From positions 1 to 64,000 of the forward strand of contig JAIYDL010000020.1 in the NCBI GenBank assembly GCA_027487515.1: 64,000 bases of DNA, in the 5' to 3' direction. This document shows, piece by piece, positions 42,711 to 50,269 of this stretch. The translations under genes were made by a program, and so were the position numbers. The notes under the pieces were generated by a model. It made no database searches, was not told the DNA's origin, and worked only from the letters and a program-made list of their open reading frames with translations. Source of the DNA: Pseudomonadota bacterium (GTDB lineage: Bacteria; Bdellovibrionota; Bacteriovoracia; Bacteriovoracales; Bacteriovoracaceae). Every line of letters starts with the position of its first letter. The stretch's first letter is position 1.

Positions 42711-43336
42711 AGGAGGTAGATGAAGGTGAAGACAAGGATCCAGACCAGATCAACGAAGTGCCAGAAAAGCCCTAGGATCTCGAGGCGGTTGTAATCACCG
42801 TTGTCGTAATCACCATTGCGGGCATTGAGGTATTCGCAGATGAGGTAGCCGACCCCCGTCGCTACGTGAAGTCCGTGGAAGCCGGTAACCAGGTAGAACG
42901 TTGACCCGAAGAGCCCCGTGCCGTGAGTGAACGTGGTGAGTGTGATTCCCTTGTGCACGAGATGGGTGTACTCGTAGGCTTGGATTCCAAGGAAGATGGC
43001 GCCGCCGATGATCGTCACGAGGAGCCAGTTAAGCATGCCCTGACGGTTCTTGGCCTTACAAGCGTCGATGGCAAGCACCATCGAGACAGAAGAGCAGATG
43101 AGAAGAAAGGTCGCGATCCCGGAAAGGAAAATCCCAAGATGATCCGCCGGGTTTGGCCAGTCGAACTTCGTCCGCATCCAAGCGTAGGCGATCAAGAAGC
43201 CGGAGAAAGACATGGCATCGGTGACGAGGAAAATCCACATCCCAATTTTCCCCGGTGTGGCCCGACCAAACTGAGGGTCAACTCCACCGATGAGAGGGTT
43301 TGAAGGGTGATGAGCGTCGTGACCGTGACCTGCCAT
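42707..43336 (-). CDS. cytochrome c oxidase subunit III (longer copy)
   Basis: 209 aa with five helices and a His-rich N-terminus (GHGHDAHH). PGKIGMWIFLVTDAMSF, TFYLVTGFHGLHVATG near 145 and GLFWHFVDLVWI near 190 are the subunit III signatures, with the conserved Glu in YEYTHLV. It is the first oxidase structural gene after the regulator. A second relative lies at 37091, next to subunit I. Confidence 0.93.
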   Translation of the reverse strand: MAGHGHDAHHPSNPLIGGVDPQFGRATPGKIGMWIFLVTDAMSFSGFLIAYAWMRTKFDWPNPADHLGIFLSGIATFLLICSSVSMVLAIDACKAKNRQGMLNWLLVTIIGGAIFLGIQAYEYTHLVHKGITLTTFTHGTGLFGSTFYLVTGFHGLHVATGVGYLICEYLNARNGDYDNGDYNRLEILGLFWHFVDLVWILVFTFIYLL

Positions 43337-43425
43337 AAAATTAACTCCGCGGGAAAATAATCTATAGCTCCGAGTATACAGATCGTCAGATTATCCCGCA
43401 ACCCGAAGAGCGCAGCGAACTAAAT

Positions 43426-44373
43426 TTATTGGCCCCCGACTAGCTGCGCAAGCTTTTTGTCTAACATCGCTAAGTGGTCAATCGGCGTGACGTTAGCTTC
43501 CCGAATCGTGGACATCCGGATGTCGCTGACCGACCCGCCGATCCAGATCTCTGTGTTCGCCGGTAGAGACTTCCGAAGCGTGAGAGCGACCTCGTTGATG
43601 TTCTTGTTCCGGGATCCGTAGGCCGGGCTAATGGCCAGGAGGACGACGTCCGACTTCGTGGCTTTGGCAGCGTCGCAGATGGACTCCTCTGGGAGGTTTT
43701 CCCCGAGGTAGACGAAGCCGACGTTGTGCTCGGCCATCAGGAGACTCGCCAGCATGAGGCCCACGGCGTGGTGTTCGCCGATCGGAGTCGCGAGAGTGAT
43801 TTTAAGGCGACCAGTAGTGTCGTTTCGGTAGTGCTGGGCGATCCGTCGACCGATGAAGAATTTGGTGATGGCCGAGAGGGTGTGCTCTTGAGCGATGCTC
43901 ATGCGGCCGTCGTGAACGTACTCCCCGACTTTCCGGAAGAGCGCCGCCACCACCTCGAGGGCGAAATCCTTGCAGGACAGATCCATCGATGCCTTGTTGA
44001 GCTCGTGGGTGAGGATGTCGAGCTTGTAGGCATTGAGCGCCATGAAAAGGTTATTCAAGTACGTTCTCGGTTCGACCAAGCTCTTCCCGGAGGTCACCGC
44101 AGGAATGTTGCCGGGGGTCCGACCCTGGGTCATTTTCTGAAGCAGTTTCTCGAGCTCGTCATCTGGAAGGTTGGCGATCAAGGAGATCGAGTTCCCGAGG
44201 GAGGAGAGCTTCCCCAGCATCAGGAGGCGATTGAGTTCGAGTTCCGAATAAAGTCTTCTGCCATTGTCCGAGCGGGCCGGCTTTATGGCGCCGTAGCGCT
44301 TCTCCCAAGCTCGGATACAATGAGTCGAAAGGCCACACATCTGGGAAACAGTCTGAATGTTGTAGTACTTCAT
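43426..44373 (-). CDS. MerR-type regulator with B12-binding domain (CarH/LitR-like)
   Basis: 315 aa. The N-terminal MerR winged helix (YNIQTVSQMCGLSTHCIRAWEKRYG) recognises DNA; a cap helix bundle spans about 100-180; the cobalamin-binding Rossmann domain starts near 190. Glu200-His201-His202 with Gly205 (E-x-H-x-x-G) gives the lower ligand His202. The cap motif is GEYVHDGRMSIAQEH: the usual Trp of CarH is Val153, but His154, Glu163 and His164 remain. CarH binds adenosylcobalamin and releases DNA on light. Lying directly upstream of the oxidase genes, it probably controls them; that is inference. Confidence 0.88.
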   Translation of the reverse strand: MKYYNIQTVSQMCGLSTHCIRAWEKRYGAIKPARSDNGRRLYSELELNRLLMLGKLSSLGNSISLIANLPDDELEKLLQKMTQGRTPGNIPAVTSGKSLVEPRTYLNNLFMALNAYKLDILTHELNKASMDLSCKDFALEVVAALFRKVGEYVHDGRMSIAQEHTLSAITKFFIGRRIAQHYRNDTTGRLKITLATPIGEHHAVGLMLASLLMAEHNVGFVYLGENLPEESICDAAKATKSDVVLLAISPAYGSRNKNINEVALTLRKSLPANTEIWIGGSVSDIRMSTIREANVTPIDHLAMLDKKLAQLVGGQ

Positions 44374-44375
44374 TT

Positions 44376-44400
44376 GACACCTCTCTTGGATATAGGTGTC
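44376..44400. promoter_or_regulatory. inverted repeat at the regulator's ribosome site, possible operator
   Basis: GACACCT (44376-44382) and AGGTGTC (44394-44400) are perfect 7-bp reverse complements with an 11-nt spacer. The near arm lies 2 nt before the ATG of the MerR/B12 gene and covers its AGAGGTG ribosome site. It could be an autorepression operator or an mRNA hairpin that hides the ribosome site. The rest of the 276-nt spacer to ycaO holds no gene that I can see. Confidence 0.45.
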
Positions 44401-44649
44401 TCACGTTTGGACTTGCCACATAATGGGCTGAATCATGTTGTTCAATGTTTGTAGAAGAAGTTAGGGCCCTAAAGAATATAAAGACTTAGGCTAGGACACC
44501 GAACTCTTTGATACCTAGTCAAACTCATACTGAATCAAGAGGTTTTCTCCGAGGGTGTCTGCTCTGGGAGAGATCACACACGATGGTTGTTGTTCTGCGG
44601 GATCAAGTGTGAGATGAGAAAGCGAATCATCTCTCTCTAAGGACTCAAA

Positions 44650-46413
44650 ATGACACGACTCACGACCATCCTCGGTAAAGACGCTCCCCTCGAAGAAACC
44701 ATCGACCGCCTGAAGCACAAACTGCTCGACTGGGGGTTCGACGTTGAGGAAGCCTCGTGGCTCAACCCCGTCCCGAACGTCTGGTCGGTCCACATCCGGG
44801 ATCGGTACTGTCCCTACCTTTTCACGAACGGCAAGGGAGTCACGAAAGAGGCCGCACTCGCGAGTGCCCTCGGGGAATTCTTCGAGCGCCTCAACTGTAA
44901 CTATTTCTTCGCCGACTTCTACCTCGGAGACCTCGTGGCAAACTCCGAGTTCGTTCACTACCCTCAGGAGAAATGGTTTCAGTTTGAGGGAGAGGGCATG
45001 CCCGCGGGTCTCATGAACGAAGACCTCTGGTCATTCTACGATCCCGACGGAGAACTGACTCCCTCGCAGCTGGTGGACACCAATTCTGGAAACGCGGAGA
45101 GAGGCATCTGCGCCCTCCCCTATACGCGGCTCTCCGATGATCAGACCACGTACATCCCGATGAACATCATCGGGAACCTGTACGTTTCAAACGGCATGTC
45201 CGCCGGGAACACGAAGACAGAGGCGCGGGTGCAAGCACTGTCTGAAATCTTCGAACGCAGCACGAAGAATAGAATCCTCGCCGAGGGTCTCTCTCTTCCG
45301 GAAATCCCACGGGAAGTTCTGGAACGCTACCCGAAGGTCGTTGAGGCGATCGCTGAGCTCGAGGCCCAGGGGTACCCGATCATCTGTAAAGATGCCTCCC
45401 TCGGTGGGAAGTTTCCGGTCATCAACGTGACTCTCCTGAATCCTAAAGAGGGCACCGCCTTCGCATCGTTCGGGGCGCATCCCAAGTTCCAAGTGGCACT
45501 CGAACGGACCCTCACCGAACTCCTCCAAGGGCGAAGCCTGGATCAGCTGAACGTCTTCTCCCCTCCTACTTTTGGGTTAGAGGACGTGGCCGACACGCTG
45601 AACCTCGAGGCGCACTTCATCGATTCGAATGGGCTGATCCACTGGAACTTCTTTAAGTCCACTCCCGACTTCGCCTTCGTCGACTGGAACTTCGGCGGGG
45701 GAACCACGCAGTCGGAGTACGACGCCCTCATGGAGATCTTTCCTCAGCTAGAAAAAGAAGTCTATGTCATGGACTTCGAGCACCTCGGCGTCTACGGCTG
45801 CCGGATCCACGTGCCGGGGCTGTCAGAGATCTACACCCCAGAGGACCTTACCTGGGATAACAACAATGCCGGAGTTCATTTTCGTAGGCCCATTCTTGGG
45901 TGCCATGAACTAACTCCAGAGGGTCTCGTGGAACTCCACGACGACCTCGAGGAAGCGGGCTACGAGGACATGCTCCTCCTCTCCCATGCCCTCGGCGTCA
46001 TCCCGGACCAAGGAACAGTCTGGTCCAATCTGCGCATCGGCGAGTTCAAGACGATGCTGGCCCTGGCCGCGAAACACCATGAACACGCTAAGGCCGGCGT
46101 CGATTGGTGCCTCCACTTCGCTCCCCTAGACCCAGAGCGACGGACCCTCTACCTTTGCCTCCAGACCCTGCTTCAAATCGAAACCGACGACACCCTGAAT
46201 AGCCATGAGTACCTCCCGACGATTGAGCGGATGTATGGCCGTGACCTCGTCGAGCGCGCCAAGAAGCTCATCGACGGCTTCGAGAAGTTCGATGGTCTCC
46301 ACGAGTCAGACCTGGGACTCCGGGGCTTCGAAATGCACCAGAAGCTCCTCACGAGTTATGAAAAACTCCAACGCGCGAAGGCCCTGTGGTGGGAAACGGC
46401 GGCCCGGGACTAA
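44650..46413 (+). CDS. ycaO: YcaO-domain protein, orthologue of E. coli YcaO
   Basis: 587 aa, matching the E. coli length of 586. It has the N-terminal TFPTNG-like YLFTNGKGVTKEAALASALGEFFERL with ATP-binding Glu residues in ALGE and RVQALSEIFER near 196-206, and the C-terminal TPR-like region. YcaO proteins activate amide backbones with ATP. The E. coli protein supports RimO in methylthiolation of ribosomal protein S12; unlike azole-forming YcaO enzymes it has no precursor peptide nearby. A coupled acetyltransferase follows. Confidence 0.93.
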   Translation: MTRLTTILGKDAPLEETIDRLKHKLLDWGFDVEEASWLNPVPNVWSVHIRDRYCPYLFTNGKGVTKEAALASALGEFFERLNCNYFFADFYLGDLVANSEFVHYPQEKWFQFEGEGMPAGLMNEDLWSFYDPDGELTPSQLVDTNSGNAERGICALPYTRLSDDQTTYIPMNIIGNLYVSNGMSAGNTKTEARVQALSEIFERSTKNRILAEGLSLPEIPREVLERYPKVVEAIAELEAQGYPIICKDASLGGKFPVINVTLLNPKEGTAFASFGAHPKFQVALERTLTELLQGRSLDQLNVFSPPTFGLEDVADTLNLEAHFIDSNGLIHWNFFKSTPDFAFVDWNFGGGTTQSEYDALMEIFPQLEKEVYVMDFEHLGVYGCRIHVPGLSEIYTPEDLTWDNNNAGVHFRRPILGCHELTPEGLVELHDDLEEAGYEDMLLLSHALGVIPDQGTVWSNLRIGEFKTMLALAAKHHEHAKAGVDWCLHFAPLDPERRTLYLCLQTLLQIETDDTLNSHEYLPTIERMYGRDLVERAKKLIDGFEKFDGLHESDLGLRGFEMHQKLLTSYEKLQRAKALWWETAARD

Positions 46414-47018
46414 TGGGTTCGGGCTTTTTCTTCTCGCCCGGGCTCTCGCTGAAGTTCGTGTCCGGCGGAAGAAACCTCCGGATCGGAAGCGTGGGAGCGA
46501 AGGACCAAGGACGGATCTCGGAAGGACTCACCCGGATGTCGCCCGAGTCCATCCGCAATCGTTTCTTGGGTTCGAAGAGTGGGTTCACGCCGACGGAGCT
46601 GAAAGAGCTCACCGAGCTCGACGGAAACACTCACTACGCCATCGGCGTCGAGGACATCGAGGCCGACCGCGGAGTGGCGGTGATCCGCTTGGCGCGCTCG
46701 CGGGAGGACTCGGAGCAAGCCGAAGTTGCCATCACGGTGATTGATGGGTACCAAAAACTGGGCCTCGGGACCGTTCTCCTGAGTCTTCTGATTCTTGCGG
46801 CGAGCGAGCGAGGACTGGCCCGGTTGTCATTTACGTTTCTGCCGACCAACGAAGGCATTCAGAAACTGGTGCGGAAGTTTGGGCCACCGGAACTGGGACA
46901 GAGCAGCCGAGAGACACAGCAGTGGGTCCTGACCCTAGGGCAGGTGAACCTCGTCTCCCTTAAGGCAAGACTGGCGACGTTCCTTCCAGAGATTGGTAGG
47001 TTTCACTTAGAAACTTAA
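46413..47018 (+). CDS. GNAT-family acetyltransferase
   Basis: 201 aa from ATG 46413, sharing 1 nt with the ycaO stop (TAATG). The GNAT core is VAITVIDGYQKLGLGTVLLSLLILAA, containing the QxxGxG/A acetyl-CoA loop as QKLGLGT. The preceding strand carries EVAITV. The substrate is unknown; coupling to ycaO suggests a translation-linked target, but family breadth allows others. The 3' end overlaps the opposite gene by 59 nt. Confidence 0.85.
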   Translation: MGSGFFFSPGLSLKFVSGGRNLRIGSVGAKDQGRISEGLTRMSPESIRNRFLGSKSGFTPTELKELTELDGNTHYAIGVEDIEADRGVAVIRLARSREDSEQAEVAITVIDGYQKLGLGTVLLSLLILAASERGLARLSFTFLPTNEGIQKLVRKFGPPELGQSSRETQQWVLTLGQVNLVSLKARLATFLPEIGRFHLET

Positions 47019-48462
47019 AGTACACTTGCTTCCGGAGCCCGAGGGTTTTGATCACCGCCGAGAGAAGGCCCGGCTCTTTTAGGAAGAGCTTTCCGAGCTC
47101 CACGCGCTTCTGCGCCCAGGGCTTCTCCAGCTGAGCGCGAAAGTCGTCGACGATCCTGCGCAGCTGGGGTTCGGCGTCACAGGCCAGCCACTCCGTCTCG
47201 CAGCGCTCGCGCAGGTGCTCCGTGACTTCATCGAGGTTCTGCTCATCGAGCCCATCGAGCTCCCGCTTCGTGAGTTGAATCCCAAGCTGGGTCACGACGG
47301 TTCCGAAGGGGGCAGTTCGCTCGAGAGTTCGGTTGAAGCCGCGGACCTTGAGGATCCGGGCACGGCCCAAGAACCGGCGCTCGACGTCTTCTCCGATCGC
47401 TCCTTTCATCTCACTGGCCCAGACGAGGACCATCCCTTCTGCGGTCTGGTAGACGAAGTCTTGATGGAAGCGGTGATTGGCGAGGACACCCCGGGTGCGA
47501 GTGTTATTGTAGTCGACTCGAGTGTCGCGCCCGTTGGTGCGAAGATCCACGCTCCCACTGTCCGCGACCTGCATGATGAGGCCTGGGAGGCCGATGAAAA
47601 AGAGCCGATCGCTTCCAACCCAGGTCACGGTCTGAGAAGTGGCGGCGAGCCTCTTTTGCAGAAGCTTCACATTTCCTTTTAGGGCCTCTTCATAAAACTG
47701 ATGGTGCTCAGAATTTCTTAGGTCGAGGTCAAAGTGAACAGAGAAGCGGTTCCCACGAAACGCGGCGAAGGACGCCGAAGCGATGAAGGGCCCGGCCGTG
47801 ACCTGCCGCCGGGTGAGATCCTCTTCAGAGATCGAAAGTCGGACACTGTGAGCGGAGAACTTTCGCAGATCAACGATGAAGTGGTTTTGCACCCCAATCG
47901 CTGCACTCGCGACGTCCACGATGCCGGCCGCAACACTCACGAATGCGGAGATTCCGCCGTACGTTTGATAGGATCCACTATCCTCGACGGACCACGCCTC
48001 GAGGTCTCTTAACTTCGCTGGCAAATTGAGTGAGCGAGAGGGAATCTCTTTTGATGCCTTGTGATGGACCGTGGTCTTGAGGGACCCCCGGTAAACGGAT
48101 AGACCTAGAGTGAGGGCACCAGTGGTCGCGGCAGGCCCGGCTCCACCTTCGATGCGTTCGAGTTTGACGTCGACCCACCCAAGCTCATTGCGACGGGGGT
48201 AGAAATTGAACTGATTGTGGCGAACCGGTCGAACGTAGCCGAGTTCGAGCTTCGAGTACCCCACCTGAAGCACGGGAAGGTATGAAATGGCACGAGTTGC
48301 GTTCCCACCGTAGAGTGAGAGCGCTCCCTGCTGATTGACCGTCACCGGAAGGGTGAAAGGGCCTCCGAAGCTCCGCTGAGTCAAGAGGAAGCGGACATCT
48401 GGGAGTTCCTGTGACCAAGCGGCGTGGGTGAGGAGTGAGAGGATGAGGAGGAGTTTGTTCAT
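46960..48462 (-). CDS. exported protein of unknown family, tandem paralogue B
   Basis: 500 aa from ATG 48462 with signal MNKLLLILSLLTHAAWS; the ORF runs 43 codons further upstream without similarity. It aligns along its length with the 48667 gene: QELPDV at the mature start, PFTLPVTVNQ, LQVGYS, HRFHQDFVY near 370, EDVERRFLGRARILK, TLERTAPFGTVVTQL, HLRERCETEWL, and a LGLRKQ ending. Two C-terminal cysteines (RCETEWLACDA) are conserved. The N-terminal half is beta-rich and the end helical. Function unknown. It overlaps the opposite acetyltransferase gene by 59 nt. Confidence 0.78.
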   Translation of the reverse strand: MNKLLLILSLLTHAAWSQELPDVRFLLTQRSFGGPFTLPVTVNQQGALSLYGGNATRAISYLPVLQVGYSKLELGYVRPVRHNQFNFYPRRNELGWVDVKLERIEGGAGPAATTGALTLGLSVYRGSLKTTVHHKASKEIPSRSLNLPAKLRDLEAWSVEDSGSYQTYGGISAFVSVAAGIVDVASAAIGVQNHFIVDLRKFSAHSVRLSISEEDLTRRQVTAGPFIASASFAAFRGNRFSVHFDLDLRNSEHHQFYEEALKGNVKLLQKRLAATSQTVTWVGSDRLFFIGLPGLIMQVADSGSVDLRTNGRDTRVDYNNTRTRGVLANHRFHQDFVYQTAEGMVLVWASEMKGAIGEDVERRFLGRARILKVRGFNRTLERTAPFGTVVTQLGIQLTKRELDGLDEQNLDEVTEHLRERCETEWLACDAEPQLRRIVDDFRAQLEKPWAQKRVELGKLFLKEPGLLSAVIKTLGLRKQVYFKFLSETYQSLEGTSPVLP

Positions 48463-48569
48463 ACCCAGCATTTTAGCAAGCCCCGCGATGGGCAGAGGAT
48501 TATTGCAATTTTTCAGGAAAATTCTATCTGTCAAAAGTTTAGCTAGTCCGGAGGCTTCAGGAGTGGGAA

Positions 48570-48597
48570 GCCGGTTCCCCGCGAGGGGCAAACCGGC
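48570..48597 (-). terminator. hairpin between tandem paralogue genes
   Basis: GCCGGTT-CCCC (48570-48580) pairs with GGGG-AACCGGC (48585-48597) with a 2-nt bulge, in the 204-nt spacer. There is no T-run after it, so it may be a processing or attenuating stem more than a terminator. Confidence 0.4.
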
Positions 48598-48666
48598 CTC
48601 GCAGAAAAGATCTTGAGGATACGGACCCAGGTTGTAGAAGTCCCCCGGGGGTCCCGTCGTGGCCCC

Positions 48667-50169
48667 CTACCGTGAGAGACCCGCCATGCCTTCGATCGAC
48701 TGGTACTTTTCACTGAGAAACTTAAAGTATGCCTGCTTCCGGAGCCCGAGGGTTGAGAGAACCGCAGACAGGAGCGCCGGGTGCTTTAGGAAGAGCCTTC
48801 CAAGGCCACCGCGCTTCTGGGCCCAGGGCTTTGAGAGCTCCGTTCGATACTCTTCGACGATTCTTCGGAGCTGAGGTTCGGCGTCACAGGGCAGCCACTC
48901 AGTCTCGCAGCGCTCGCGCAGGTGTTCGATCACGGTGCCGAGATTCCGCTCCTCGAGCTGCTCGAGTTCAGGCTTTCGAAGTTGGATGGCAAGCTGAGTG
49001 ATCACGGTCCCAAACGGGGCCCTGCGCTCCAGGGTTCGATCGAAGCCCTGGATCTTCAGGGCCCGGGCACGGCCCAAGAACCGGCGCTCAACGTCTTCAC
49101 CCCTCGCCCCGGTCATCTCGCTGGCCCAAATGAGCACCAGACTGTTCTCGGTGTGGTAAACGAAGTCTTGATGGAAGCGGTGGTTAGCGAGCATTCCGCG
49201 AGTCCTCGAATTGCTGTAATCGACTGTGGCTTGCTGGCCATTCTCGCGAATGTCCACTGTGCCGCTATCGACGATCCGAGAGATCACGTACGGAATGCCG
49301 ACGTAGAAAAGCTGATCGCTTCCAACCCAGGTCACGTTGCGAGCATCGCTCCGCATCGCTTCCTGGACGAGCTGCACATTCCCATTCAGCGCCTCTTCGT
49401 AATAGCGATGGTGCGCAGGGTTTCGGAGGTCGAACTCAAACTGGACAGAGAAGCGGTTCCCACGGAAGGCCGCGAAAGCAGCTGAGGCAAAAAAAGGCCC
49501 GGCCGAAACCTGCCGACGGAAGAGATCGTCCTCGGAGATGGTGAGACTGATCTTATGGGGTGACAGTTTTCGGAGGTCAACGGTGAACTGGTTCTGAAAA
49601 TCAACAGCAATACTCGCAAAGTCGATCAGACCGGCGGAGACACTCACGAACGCCGAGATTCCTCCAGAAGTCTGAAACGAACCACTGTCCTGGACCGCCC
49701 ACGCCCGAAGGTCTGGAAGCGTCTTGGGTATGACGAGCGGAAGAGTGGGAGCAGCTTGGCTCGGTTTATGATGAATCGTTGTGAAAAGCGCTCCTCGGTA
49801 GACGGCCAGGCCCAAGGAGAATGGTCCGCTCGAAATCGCAGGCCCAACGCCTACTTCCATACGCCTGAATTGAACCTCAACCCAGCCTAGACCATCCTGG
49901 CGCGGGTAGAAGTTAAATCTGTTGTACCGCACGGGGCGAGAGTAGCCCATGTCGAGACTTGAATACCCCACCTGAAGAGTTGGCTGAGAAGTGAAGAAGT
50001 GCGCTGAACTTCCGCCGAGGAGCGAGAGCTCCCCGCGCTGATTGATGGTTACCGGGAGCGTGAATGGGCTCCCGAAGCTCAGATCGGTGAATAACGATTG
50101 AACGTCTGGTAACTCCTGAGCGAACGAAGCGCGAGTAAGGAGGAGTCCAAGGAGGATAAGGGTTTTCAT
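48667..50169 (-). CDS. exported protein of unknown family, tandem paralogue A
   Basis: 500 aa with signal MKTLILLGLLLTRASFA and mature start QELPDVQSLF. It is the same size as its neighbour after start correction, with matches spread over the whole chain, including RVDSGTVDIRENG/VDLRTNG, NSRTRGMLANHRFHQDFVY and HLRERCETEWLPCDAEPQLRRIV. The shared upstream 18-nt element and shared order point to a duplication of gene plus promoter. The beta-rich N-terminal part and lack of membrane helices suggest a periplasmic or surface location. Function unknown. Confidence 0.8.
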   Translation of the reverse strand: MKTLILLGLLLTRASFAQELPDVQSLFTDLSFGSPFTLPVTINQRGELSLLGGSSAHFFTSQPTLQVGYSSLDMGYSRPVRYNRFNFYPRQDGLGWVEVQFRRMEVGVGPAISSGPFSLGLAVYRGALFTTIHHKPSQAAPTLPLVIPKTLPDLRAWAVQDSGSFQTSGGISAFVSVSAGLIDFASIAVDFQNQFTVDLRKLSPHKISLTISEDDLFRRQVSAGPFFASAAFAAFRGNRFSVQFEFDLRNPAHHRYYEEALNGNVQLVQEAMRSDARNVTWVGSDQLFYVGIPYVISRIVDSGTVDIRENGQQATVDYSNSRTRGMLANHRFHQDFVYHTENSLVLIWASEMTGARGEDVERRFLGRARALKIQGFDRTLERRAPFGTVITQLAIQLRKPELEQLEERNLGTVIEHLRERCETEWLPCDAEPQLRRIVEEYRTELSKPWAQKRGGLGRLFLKHPALLSAVLSTLGLRKQAYFKFLSEKYQSIEGMAGLSR

Positions 50170-50243
50170 GATCCCATGGTATCAATCCGCAACTTGGGAA
50201 GAGAAAATAAAGAAAAAATGAAGGAAAAATTATCTGTCAAAAG

Positions 50244-50269
50244 TTTAGAGGGCCCAGAGGCCCTCTAAA
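50244..50269 (-). terminator. terminator of the C26-M1 operon
   Basis: TTTAGAGGGCC (50244-50254) and GGCCCTCTAAA (50259-50269) form a perfect 11-bp stem with a CAGA loop, beginning directly at the M1-like gene's stop codon. On the minus strand CTTTTGAC follows, a short T-run that leads straight into the element upstream of the next gene. Confidence 0.8.

Noticed and set aside
44374-44649. cobalamin riboswitch upstream of the B12 regulator or ycaO
   Set aside because: No B12-box-like sequence was visible on either strand, and the only strong structure is the 7-bp inverted repeat listed separately.
44515-44958. 147-codon minus-strand frame overlapping the ycaO start
   Set aside because: The product is a shadow of the ycaO N-terminus with no RBS or similarity; it would also run through the intergenic spacer.
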